This document shows positions 41,097 to 50,927 of a stretch of 60,880 nucleotides of DNA, piece by piece. A program made the position numbers and the translations under genes. The stretch covers positions 1-60,880 of the forward strand of contig JAHBMJ010003001.1 in the NCBI GenBank assembly GCA_018398765.1, given 5' to 3'. Numbering within the stretch: position 1 is the stretch's first letter; the number at the start of each line of letters is the position of its first letter. A model generated the notes under the pieces. That model made no database searches. It had not been told where the DNA came from and saw only the letters and a list, made by a program, of their open reading frames with translations. This DNA is from Chromera velia (Eukaryota; Sar; Chromeraceae).

Positions 41097-43613
41097 TAAG
41101 GCTGAGAAAAGGTGCATAAGGTGCTGGTGCTGGTGTAAAAATAGGTTTGCACCTTAAATCAGGTGCAAAACAGGTGCAAAATAAGGTGCACCGTTTACCC
41201 TATGAAAGCTATGTTTCTAGGGTTGATTTCTAGTGTTTCTAGGCCAAAAGGCGCCTCATTCAAAGCTTAAAAGCTTTTTATGATATAGATTTGTTACACT
41301 AGTTTTTACTATGCAAAACAACTTTAAATGTCGCTAGAAATATCAGTGAAAAGTAGTGACCATGTTTGATTTGATTATATTTGATTTGATTTGATTTGAT
41401 TTGAGCTTCAACCTCAAATATTTGATATTTGAGGTAAGATTTGAGGTTAACCTCTTAGGGTTCCTCACTGAGTCACTGACTTACTGTCGCTCTGATCATT
41501 TTTCTCATGACAATAGTTATTACAATATTTCTGATGTGTATTTCAAAAATTTAAAAAAATATATATATAATTATAACTTATCAGTTCCGTAAAAAAAATA
41601 TGCCTGTGTGGCAGTGTATATACAGCTACAAATAGTTTTTCCTTCCCCCTCGGCTTCTTGTATTTTCACCTGACACTGAATTACATTTGCCCCCTTTTAC
41701 ACAGACCATATTTTTTTTGCGTACCCGGCTCTAAAAACAAATGCCTCCTTCTTCCCGTTCGACCCTGTTGGATTGTGTGACATGTCTTTACGGGGTGTAA
41801 AATGTTTGCAAACGCTCAAAAAGGGGGCCGTAAAAGATGTTCCAGCACCAGAAAAGTTAACACAGCTGTTCGGAAAAACGTTCAGCTGATCGGTTTACCT
41901 CTGCATGAAGTAAAAAGGGGTAAAACGTCAATTTCAGTGCAGCTCAAAACGTTTTTTTTTTGAGAGTAAACCATCAAGATTTAGGTTTTTTCATTTGAAT
42001 CAGCATGCGTGACGGATTGGTGCCTGCAAAATTTTTTCGAGGACCTTCATATTTGAGGTTGAAAGTCATATTGATCAAATATTTGATCGTATTTTGATAG
42101 GTCTTTAAATACTAGGTCCTCCCTGACTGGATATTTGATTTGAGCTTAAGCCCTACCTCAAATCAAATCAAATCAAATCAAACATGGTCACTAGTGAAAA
42201 GGCGATAAAAAGCAAAAATAAAAAATATTACAATTAAAGACTCTATGTCTCTGACTGTCTCATGACTTCGGTCTCTTTCTAGGTCTTTTTTCCCAACTTA
42301 AGCAACATTTTTCACCTCTCCAATGCTTTTTCTGTATGCTTATAGTGTTTGAATATATTTGGTGCCGTTTGCGTGCTGCACTGTAGTCCAGTTCTGTCCC
42401 TACCGTCCATAAAACCTTCAAACTGCATGCATGCCCCTTTGGAGCAAACTCATGAAGAAAACAACCACAAATGGTGCGTTTTCATGAAAAAGAAAAAGAA
42501 GAAAGAATGAAACAAAAGAAGGCTTTTTTTATTGTGAAATTGTGAAATTGAAAAATGATTAACTGCAGTGACTGGTATACAAGACCGGTATGACTGACAA
42601 CTCGCAAACGAAGGGGTGAACGCCCCTAGAAAAGCTGCAATTCCCTCTACAGACGGACTTCAAACCCTCTCGAAGTACCAAATGCAACGAGAAGCCGTGG
42701 CATGACAGAAAGTCAAATACAGATCTGTATGTGAGCATGCAAACTTGACGAGCCATCAGCAGACGGAAGTGACGAATGGTTCCACTCTCTAAGGCAAAGC
42801 AACAAATCGAATGATCACACCAATTACACTCTTACTGACCAAGATAGATCGAGCCCGCCAATCGAGAAGAGCACCCGGCACCAGGTTTCAAAAGTCTTTA
42901 CCTATAACTAAGAGGGAGAGTGTTAACGTACCTTCGCGTATGCGTGTTCCCATGTGTATGCCGTTTCTGCTTCTCTTCATCATATGAAAAAGAATCTACG
43001 TACAGCACTGCGTTGGTATTCATCCTCGGATTGCTAATAAATTAAGGTCGAGGAAGCTGTTTCCTCCCGGCAAACCGTTTGGCATTGTGCTATTACTATG
43101 CAAACGGACTCAGTCTGCGTACTCAGCTTCTTGACTCAAACTTGTTGTTCTAGTCCTTTTACTTTTGTGCGCTCTGCGTTGCTATATGTTGCTATGCGTG
43201 TATATGCAGTCGTTTCTGTTATATAAGGCAGCTCATAAAACAGTTCTCATACTGCAAAGAGAAGAGGTACTCATTCTCCAATGGACTTGATTTCATGCAG
43301 TGCATGCGTTGTCGAACGTGCGTTCATACAGTAACCTCTGTATGCATGTAGCCGATTTTAAATTTTTCTCAAAAATCGGTTGATTGGATTTGTTCCGCGC
43401 ACCGCGGCCCGGTAACACGCGCGTTTGGGGCCGTGGGGAGCCGCAGAAGCGGGGCCGTGGCGCGTTGCATGGCCATAACGCTGACACTTTTCACCCAATT
43501 TCATTCAATCAGGTGCAAAACAGGTGCATCAAGTGCATCTGGTGCAAAACAGGTGCATCTGGTGCAAGTTCTTGGTTTGCACCTTTTCTAAGGTGCACCT
43601 TTTCCAAGCCCTA
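41097..43613. mobile_element. non-autonomous hAT-like DNA transposon, 2.5 kb
   Basis: The ends are inverted: TAAGGCTGAGAAAAGGTGCA on the left and, on the other strand, TAGGGCTTGGAAAAGGTGCA on the right. An 8-bp direct duplication, GTAACAAC, flanks it (41089-41096 and 43614-43621). An 8-bp target duplication and ends beginning T-A-R-N-G are hallmarks of the hAT superfamily. About 100 bases at each end are crowded with the motif GGTGCA in both orientations, like the subterminal transposase-binding repeats known in hAT elements. No open frame with transposase character is present, so it must rely on a transposase elsewhere. An 840-bp element is nested inside. Confidence 0.87.
41354..42193. mobile_element. 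nested hAT-like MITE, 840 bp
   Basis: The termini are a perfect 23-bp inverted repeat beginning TAGTGACCATGTTTGA. The 8-bp target duplication GTGAAAAG is intact at 41346-41353 and 42194-42201. The terminal repeats continue into TTTGA-unit tracts on both sides. No coding capacity. It lies wholly inside the 41097-43613 element, so it inserted later. Confidence 0.9.
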
Positions 43614-43691
43614 GTAACAACATTTTCCGTAAAACACACCCGATTTTAGGTTGTTGACCCTGAACTCACCAGGAGTTGATTATAGATACTT

Positions 43692-43779
43692 AGATAAATA
43701 CTGTATACCTAAATTCGGTATTTGACTCCCAAACTATAGCCCCCAAATGACGGTTATCCGTATTTTACAGTATTTATCT
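43692..43779. mobile_element. tiny inverted-repeat (MITE-like) element, copy 2
   Basis: 88 bp bounded by a perfect 14-bp inverted repeat, AGATAAATACTGTA. The core cccaaatgacggttat matches that of 40804-40881, in the same orientation. Confidence 0.6.
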
Positions 43780-43859
43780 GTCTGTTTCAAAAAAATAAAA
43801 TTTAAAAAAAAAGTAAAAGTGATTTTGGGTAATTAACTTTTTTATTTTTTTACGTGAAT

Positions 43860-43925
43860 GAATGAATGAATTGAGGCGTGGTTAAAGCCGGTGAGCCACC
43901 ACTTAGGCTCTGGCCATCCACGGGC
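43860..43925. repeat. dispersed repeat, tailed SINE-like fragment
   Basis: A (GAAT)n run is followed by ggttaaagccggtgagcca, four variable bases, then taggctctggcca. The same core (Y for C, W for T) occurs at about 1571-1605, there preceded by a GAT repeat. Read on the minus strand, a short body ends in a simple-repeat tail, which suggests a SINE-like retroposon. Confidence 0.45.
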
Positions 43926-43991
43926 CCTGGCATGGGGCATGACATGCAATATTGGCCAGAATGTTGGTTTGTTAACCTATAGCGCATTGCG

Positions 43992-44216
43992 AAGAGAGAG
44001 CGAGAGGGAGAGAGAGAAGGGGAAGGGGGGGGCGGCAGCGAGTGAGGGACTATATGAGGGACAAAGAATGATGGGACGAAAGAAAAAAGAGTAGGAAGGA
44101 AGGAAGGAAGGAAGGAAGCAAGCAAGAAAGAAAGAAAGAAAGAAGGCAAGCAAGCAAGAAAGCAAACAAGAAAAAAAGAAAGAAAAGAAAAGAAAGAAGA
44201 AACGAACGAATGAATG
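43992..44216. repeat. purine-only tract
   Basis: Over 200 bases of almost only A and G with GAAG, GAAA and GCAA units. It lies downstream of the small membrane-protein gene and has no coding character. Confidence 0.85.
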
Positions 44217-44729
44217 AGAGTGAGTCATATTATGTTATGGATCAGATTGTTTTCTGTCATCTCCGTTCACAAACGGAAGTCGGCCTCTCTTCATGCACGA
44301 TTCTTGACCTCCTCCCTCCCTCTCGCGTCCAAAAGAAGAAAAGAGAGGCTCTTCTTTAAATTTACATGACAACCCCCAGTTCATGAAAGAAATCGAAGGG
44401 AACAAAAGAGGCACCGGTCCAAAACGGTTGGAGGCACACTCCTTCAACGGAGGGTCTCCAAACCAACCATCGATGTTTCCAAGCCCCCACACGAGCACCA
44501 TCAGAACCCCCCAGAAATCACAAGAGAATGATGAGCCGCTTTTCTTTCTCGACAGCCTGAGGTTTTTCCGTCTTCCAGCAGGAAGGCGTCCGAAAGATGA
44601 CAAGGTCGGCTTCCTCTGTCTCTCTCTCCACTCGCTGTGGTGGGCTGGCTTCGCACGTGCACGTACAACAATACGGGTTCCTCATTCACGCATGATCCTT
44701 TTCATTCACAGAGTCCACTTCTCTCTCTC

Positions 44730-45142
44730 TCAGTCATCCTCTTCGACTGTGTTGATGTGTTTGTCGGGTGGCCTTTCGTTGGGGTACCTCGGCGGGTTGG
44801 GCGGGTTTTGCCTCATCACGAAGCTCTTATAGAAGGCGTTGCCTGAGAAAGCACCGGCAAGGCCAGCGAACCACATGAGAAAGAAAGTCGGGTGATCAAG
44901 CTTGAAGGGAGGAGTCTGCATCTGTCCGTGGAAGACCACTCCTGTCCCTGCAGACCCAAAAGTCGAGAACATAGAGAGGAGGGGGGGTGAGAGACCGAGA
45001 GACAGAGAGAGATAGGTGGGGGGGAAGAAAAATACAAACACACTGAGCGACTCGCTTTCCGTTGAGCACATGACTGACCCTTCGGCGCTGTCGGGATGGG
45101 GACTGTGACTTGAGAAAGTCTTCTGCATGCTGAACGAAACAT
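44730..45142 (-). CDS. small single-span membrane protein, probably mitochondrial
   Basis: Two exons, 45142-45079 and 44947-44730 (TGA), joined in frame through a GTCAGT donor and GTCTGCAG acceptor, give 93 residues. The N-terminus MFRSACRRLSQVTVPIPTAP is Arg/Ser-rich, free of acids and amphipathic, as in a mitochondrial presequence. Residues about 42-60 (TFFLMWFAGLAGAFSGNAF) form one hydrophobic span. The C-terminus is Pro-rich, then acidic (VEEDD). Size and layout resemble small accessory subunits of respiratory complexes or ATP synthase, but I do not recognise the family and the function is inference. The start is the only ATG in frame with a plausible presequence. It has no operon-like neighbours. 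Confidence 0.65.
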
Positions 45143-45760
45143 CCTCTCTTCCGACTCAAGTCCACCAGACTGATACGCGGACTTATGGGCGCAAAACACC
45201 AAGGGACCACAAACCCTTGACCACGCACACTCTTTGCGCCTCTTCCCTTTGCCGTTTCTAGCGCGTCTTCCCAAACTTTGCCCTGAGGTGGAAAGGCTCT
45301 GGTACTTGTCAAGCAGATCAGGGGAGGCCGGAATATGCCTGTGACTCTATGTGACTCTAGCTGTCTAGCTTGCAAGTGGCACGTGACAGTGGCACGTATA
45401 TAATTGACTGAAATGCTCCCGGGGAGCATGCATGCCGTGGCCCCCAAAAGTTCATGAACTGTTGAATTTCGTTGGCCGGCTCCGCCGGCGGCCACGGTAT
45501 CTGATGGGTTGACGTCCGTGGGCATGCACGCGCGGTCAAGCGAGTAGACACCTTCACCTCTCTTTCAACAGGTGATACGATGGTTGCTGGTGTGTCTGTC
45601 ACTTTTTCCATTTCTTCTGATGCTGCCCGCCTGTGTACATGAGTAAAAACAGCAGGGACAGCAGCCAGGATGAGGAGTGAGAAGAAGACACGGAAGTATG
45701 CAGTAGCTGTACGTTCGGTAGGGTTTCATTTCGTCCCTCTCATTTTCGAGTCATTTGGCG
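45143..45760. other. spacer
   Basis: Presumed upstream region of the small membrane-protein gene. It contains a GC-rich palindromic patch (gccggctccgccggcggcc, about 45474-45493). No further gene recognised. Confidence 0.5.
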
Positions 45761-46005
45761 TAGAGATGTAGGCCCTCAGCTAGTCGTAGCTGGGATCAGC
45801 TTCTACATACGAATAAAGGTTCTGTCATGCATGGGTAGTTCTGCTATCTCTGTTCTATAAGACAAACAACGGATGTCTTCATAGAGACTGCATGCTGCAC
45901 AATTAATTCCTGGCATGCATGCATGCATGCGCCCTACGCACATTATGCACACGTACTTCATTTCATCCTGACACAACTGCTTGTCAAACCTTCACAACGC
46001 TACGT
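45761..46005 (+). repeat. 245-bp dispersed repeat with hairpin head, copy 1
   Basis: Begins tagagatgtaggccctcag and ends caacgctacgt; the second copy is at 48376-48620 in the same orientation. The first 45 bases can fold as nested stems: ATGTAGG with TCTACAT outside, and CAGCTA-gtcg-TAGCTG inside. It also holds a (GCAT)n run. No target duplication or LTR-type TG/CA ends could be fitted. Confidence 0.8.
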
Positions 46006-48375
46006 GCCCCCTCCCTCTAGAGTGGCGTCCCACCACTTCATCAGCATGAGGCAATTTGATCTCAAAAAGGCGTGGTCCATACAGAACGGTCTCGAATCTA
46101 TGCAAGTCACCTCAACTCATGTTCTCCTTCTTCCAGCCTTTGCTGCTGATTAGGCTTATGACGACTGATTGCAAAGCAGGCTCTCTTTTCTCACATGAAA
46201 ACGGGATGAAGAATCGTTCACAGGATTTGAACCTGGAATGCAGCAGCACATGAGATGAACTATTTCTCTGATTGGCTAATCCGTAGCCAATACAGCCACC
46301 TCTGCCTACTTCAACTCTTGCTCTCTCTTTTTTCTGATCGATCTGAATATCTGCCTTATTCCAGCCATTATACTGCGCAAACAGAGTCTTCCCTTTCTGA
46401 CCGTCACTCACTGTCAGCTCTTCTTCTCTTCCTCTCTTTGCTCTGTCTCCTTACTGCATGCCACCTGCTTCCATCTCCTCCCTTCTTTTCTCACCCACAC
46501 CATGCCCCCTTCCTTCAACGCCGCGTCCCGCGGCTGAGCAAAGGCACACAACGATTGAAACGATCACAAAAAAAAAAAAATTGCTGCTCAACGCAGGTGG
46601 AAAAAGTACAGATATGCAGACAGAACCAAACAGACGCGAAAAACCAAAGCAACCGCGTGTTAAAACGAAATGAAAGGATGTGAACGGACAGAAAAAGAGA
46701 AGCGTTGGAATGCGACTGTGAATGTATTCCGTCTCCAACTCTGACCCACATACTTTACGACACACCCTTTAACGAAACGTTACCATCGCATACTGTGCCC
46801 ACGGTTCAGAGAAATACTTTTGGATGTATTCGTCTTGAGACAGTGGTTAGGTTTCTCTGGACTGGGCACCTCCTGCGTCTCCCTCCATGCTCGGCGTCTC
46901 CACCCTGTTACAGTGACGGATAGAGGCGAGTTGATACGTTTGCATATTCTTCCTCAGGGGAGGCGCTGCGCTCAAACCAAACCCCCTCTTCCCCTGTGTA
47001 CGACCCGTCTCCATGCTACTGCGAAGGCGTACTGACATGATTCTGTGTTGTTGCTCTCGAATTTCACGGGGGTCTCTAAGTTGGGGCACGGAGTTGCTGC
47101 TGAATCTCCCCCACTGCTTTTTCTCCCCCGTCGCTCTTGCTTAGTTTCCAAGAAGCAACGACTGCCTCTGTCTGAGAGCGTTGATTTCGGCTCTCTGAGT
47201 CTCTTGCCTCTTCCACTCCTTTCGTTCCTCTTTCCTTCTTTTTTGGTCCTCCTGCACTGCAACCCTATCCCGTCTCTCTACTTACACCTCTGCACTCACT
47301 CCTTGAAGGGAGGCACCAAGATTTGTCTGGTGGCTATCCCCACAAGGCTGCCAGATGGTATTCAATTTGATCTCTGCACGGTGCTTCACCTCCTTTTGCC
47401 TCTCTCTCTTCCTCTGTTGTTTCTCTCTCCTTCTCTCGGCTTTCCCCTTTCCACCTGCTTCGGTTCTACCGATCATCATCGGCATGGGTTCCATCACTGG
47501 GACGGGATGGACCAGACTGAATGACGGGGTTTCTTCACCGCTAGGGTCGTATATGTCAATGTCTTCCTGGTCAGTCGGTCGACCAGCATCAGAAAACGGC
47601 CCTTTCCTGTCTTTTCCCTTCTCTTCTGCTTCTTCGGACGTCACCTGGAGGAAAGTACTCTGACCTCTATCTTCTCTCTCAACAGACTCTTTCTGGGTGG
47701 ACAGGTCCACTGGCGCACCAGGGACGGACCTCACGGGCCTCCAATCACTTCTCTTGTGGGGACTCCTCTCTCTCTTCACATTCATCTGCAACCTTTACGA
47801 TGCAGACAGGGGATTGTTATTGCTCCCTTTTCCCCCTGAAGGTGTCTTCTGCTTCTTTGTGCTGCCGTCTAACAAGCCGTTTGCTTGTTTGCGGGCCCAG
47901 GCTCCAGCGGTCAACTTCTGACTCCTTCAGGTCTTCGACTTCTTCAAAATTCCCTCTATATCGGCAGGGGATCTTCTCTTTTCCAAAGGAGCGGATTTCT
48001 CTTTTGTGAAAGAGCGGCTGTAGAAGACCTACCTGCAGCCTCCACAAGATTCTCTGCGAGTGTTCTACCTTCTGCTAGGAGGGCTTGACCGTTCTTCTGC
48101 ACGTGAAGGATGGGGATATTCTTAAACCCGTTAAAAGCCTCGAGCAACAGAATAAAATTCCCAAACCGTTCTACTACCAACATGACTACCAACTGACAAA
48201 AAAATTCAAAGGGCTCTGAAAAAGGTGGCTTCTACTGAATTGGACTTCCTATAGTGACCGCGTGCAAAGCTCAATCGACGAGCAATGCGACTGCAGCACG
48301 AAAGGCTGTTCAAACGATCAATCCGAAGAGAGCGCACGAACCCACTGAGGCTGGATCGTGTGCTCCGCTACCACA
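46006..48375. other. region between the two 245-bp repeats
   Basis: Low-complexity pyrimidine-rich sequence on this strand. A hypothetical minus-strand reading frame lies at 47282-48192. A B-box-like sequence is present on the minus strand near 46220-46236 (GGTTCAAATCC). No firm gene. Confidence 0.4.
47282..48192 (-). CDS. hypothetical gene, weak
   Basis: Minus-strand frames suggest a possible gene: MVVMLVVERFGNFILLLEAF with a hydrophobic start, then a Lys/Glu/Arg-rich middle, then DQEDIDIYDPSGEETPSF, VMEPMPMMIG and a highly basic region. The pieces are in different frames, and no splice set that I could find joins them cleanly. I do not recognise any domain. It may be a real multi-exon gene or only biased sequence. 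Confidence 0.2.
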
Positions 48376-48620
48376 TAGGGATGTAGGCCCTCAGCTAGTC
48401 GTAGCTGGGATCAGCTCCTACATATGGATAAAGGTTCTGTCATGCATGGGTAGTTCTGCTATCTCTGTTCTATAAGACAAACAACGGATGTCTTTATAGA
48501 GACTGCATGCTGCACAATTAATTCCCGGTATGCATGCATGCATACGCCCTACGCATATTATGTGCGCGTACTTCATTTCATCCTGACACAACTGCTTGTC
48601 AGACCTTCACAACGCTACGT
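48376..48620 (+). repeat. 245-bp dispersed repeat with hairpin head, copy 2
   Basis: Same length as copy 1. By hand count about 13 bases differ, all of them transitions. Outer stem ATGTAGG/CCTACAT is perfect here, and one change relative to copy 1 improves pairing. The inner stem is unchanged. Confidence 0.8.
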
Positions 48621-50367
48621 TTAGTCCCCCTAACAAGGAAACGGTCTCCTTTAACAGAGTGGACTCTAAAGTAGGACTTAGTGGAACTCAAAGTAACTTT
48701 TAAATTTACTATATTCTAGCTTCATTATAAAGTAAAACTAGGTTACTTAAAGCAATCTAAAGTCTTTTAGAGCATTTAAAATCGTTACTTCTGTGCGAAT
48801 CTGCTCAAATATACTCAAAAGACTGGTTGATTAGCTAGGATGCATGGTAAGAAAAATTACGATCACCGCGGCACGTGGAAGTTAGTGAATGTTACCTGCA
48901 AAGAAATATACAGGCACAACACTAATGGATATGCTCAACAGCAACGTTTAGCGCTGCCAATCAAGTATAAAGAATTGCTTCTTCTGCAAGGGAAACAGTG
49001 CAGGAAGGAGGGCTTCACAGCTAGGCTGGTCAGACTGGACAGGAGACGGTCAGCAGGGGTCGGAAAGGATTCCAAAGAACAGAGCACAGAGACAACATAA
49101 TTTTATTCACAAAGAACTCACACTACATGGCGTAAAAGGTTGCAACTCGTTCTGTGTATGTCAATGAGAAACTGTAAAAAAGAAGGACAGGTCTGTAGGT
49201 AGATCCAGATGTTCAGAGGGAGACCAGTACGGAGTGCCACAAATGAGAAAGGATGAACGAGTAAGTAGCACTTGCGTCGGGAGAGTATGGACCGCTTTGA
49301 AAGACTGACACATACGAAGCAAGTGAAAGACATTCAAATGCATAAAAACTAAGCGATTGGTCTGGGTGAAAAAATGTCTGGCACAACTGAGAGCTGTGCA
49401 AAGCTTCAGAAGAGGCGGTCAAAAAATGGAGGCTCCAGCAGACTCTCCATCGACCCTCTCTCAGTGACCTCCCTTATGCGTTTCTGTCAAGCTCCTAGCA
49501 GAATAAAGAAGCTGAATGCTAAGCAAATCATCATACAAAGCGAGAGAGCAAGCCGCGCTTCCTTAACTGACCTGCAGGTGTTTCTAAGTCTCCGTCCACC
49601 AACACCTGCAAACACGGAGGGACAGGCGTTCATGCTTTATACAGTCAAGGAAGCACTTTTGTCCAGCTTATTCTGCATGCACAAGGTCCTAAGGAAAAAA
49701 CCAAGAGCCTAAGAAGCAGCAGATCCGGACAGGCTGACCTGGGGGTTGACCCCGGGGCTCCCAAGACTGTGACCTGCAAGGAAAGTCTTAGAATAAGGAG
49801 AGCGATGAAGGCAGCAGTACTTTAATACCTAGATAAGGCCGGCAGCCCTTCCCCGCTTAAATAGGAGGAGCAGCAGTAAGCAGAAAGACGTTAGAAATAA
49901 GACTAAGACGGCTAGTGTCCACTGGACCCACTTCCAAGCTCCACTTCATGCCGACCCGAGGTAACCCAGCAACACCCGTCTCCTTCAGAGCCCCGAAAGT
50001 GCACTCCAAAAAAAAAAGTCAAAACCAAGAAAACGCTCTGTCACACATCTTCTAAAACCGTCAGAAAATATCTGACAGAGCGCTTTTTGTTGTAACATTT
50101 ATGTGGGAAAAATCCGTTTGCTCAGAGGTTCAGGACTTCGCAGTTTTGAACCTGTGGACCTTCAAGATGGACAAGAGACTTCAGACCCGATTATTGGCTG
50201 ACAGAGGCAAAGTCGGCTGCGTGCGTCAAAGGGGCAGGGTGCCGCCACCCCCTCTGGCCCCATGGCGGCGCCTCCCAGACCTACGATGAGCCCATGTCTA
50301 GACCTGGTGGCAGGGGGGTTTGACCCCCCTTGCCCAAGCTTCAGAAGTACGGACTTTTGAACCTTAA
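48621..50367. other. spacer, no gene recognised
   Basis: AT-rich at first, mixed later. The longest open frame (49374-49712, 112 codons) has no recognisable feature. Nothing else is supported. Confidence 0.45.
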
Positions 50368-50480
50368 AGGGGGGGGGGTGTCCGACCTAACTCGAGGTCC
50401 CTAACCTAAAACAGTTACAGAACACGTTTCCTGACTGTTTTGGGTCAAGGACCTCGAGTTGGGTCGAACTTCCCCCCCCC
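50368..50480. repeat. foldback inverted repeat
   Basis: Arms of about 46 bases around an 18-base spacer (50415-50432). The left arm runs from a G run through GACCTAACTCGAGGTCC to AAAACAGT; the right arm is its imperfect reverse complement (ACTGTTTT through GGACCTCGAGTTGGGTC to a C run). Weaker complementarity continues outward (ttttgaacctt with agaagttcaaaa). Confidence 0.85.
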
Positions 50481-50588
50481 CTCGAGGTTTAGAAGTTCAA
50501 AAATCAAAAAATTTATATAGTAGCCTATGTTTCTAGAAATAATATAAAAAAACTGTTCTTATCTTTTTTTTTTCTATTGTTACAACGT

Positions 50589-50908
50589 TGTAGGGCCTGT
50601 ACGAGGCGCCACCTCTGGCGAGCGGGAAACTCAGTCGCTTGACAGGCTGCTCGCACGGAGTATGGGCGCGGGATCGATGAACGTGTACGTCGGTACACAG
50701 AATCAGTGATCGATACACACAGTGATGCATTTATTCTGTGCCAAGCAGAAGAAGCTCTGGAAGCAGTATGATTGGCATGAGTGGTTGCTATCAGAAACTC
50801 TAAGACGGAACTCCTTCTAAGAATGTCTGTTCAGGAATCTCTCTGTCTAGCCCACCACACTGCTAGCCTCGTAGTTACCTAGCACGATAGCCCCGTACGC
50901 AGCTGACA
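50589..50908 (+). repeat. 5' LTR of the 3.2-kb element
   Basis: 320 bp, TG to CA, preceded by target duplication AACGT (50584-50588). Confidence 0.9.
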
Positions 50909-50911
50909 GAT

Positions 50912-50927
50912 TGGTTAGCAGAGCTTC
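50912..50927 (+). promoter_or_regulatory. probable primer binding site of the 3.2-kb element
   Basis: TGGTTAGCAGAGCTTC lies three bases inside the 5' LTR. It resembles initiator-Met tRNA primer sites (TGGTAGCAGAG or TGGTATCAGAG) with one extra or changed base. Confidence 0.5.

Noticed and set aside
44235..44603. 122-codon minus-strand frame downstream of the small membrane-protein gene
   Set aside because: Lies in the expected 3' UTR, no splice link, basic low-information sequence.
46215..46262. tRNA-like T arm on the minus strand (GGTTCAAATCC in a 4-5 bp stem)
   Set aside because: Acceptor-like ends pair imperfectly only about 48 bases apart, with no room for D and anticodon arms; it could be a SINE B box, but no clear A box was found.
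45761..48620. 245-bp repeat pair as LTRs of a 2.9-kb retrotransposon
   Set aside because: No TG/CA ends at the repeat limits, no matching 5-bp duplication outside, and no primer site after copy 1; dispersed copies fit better.
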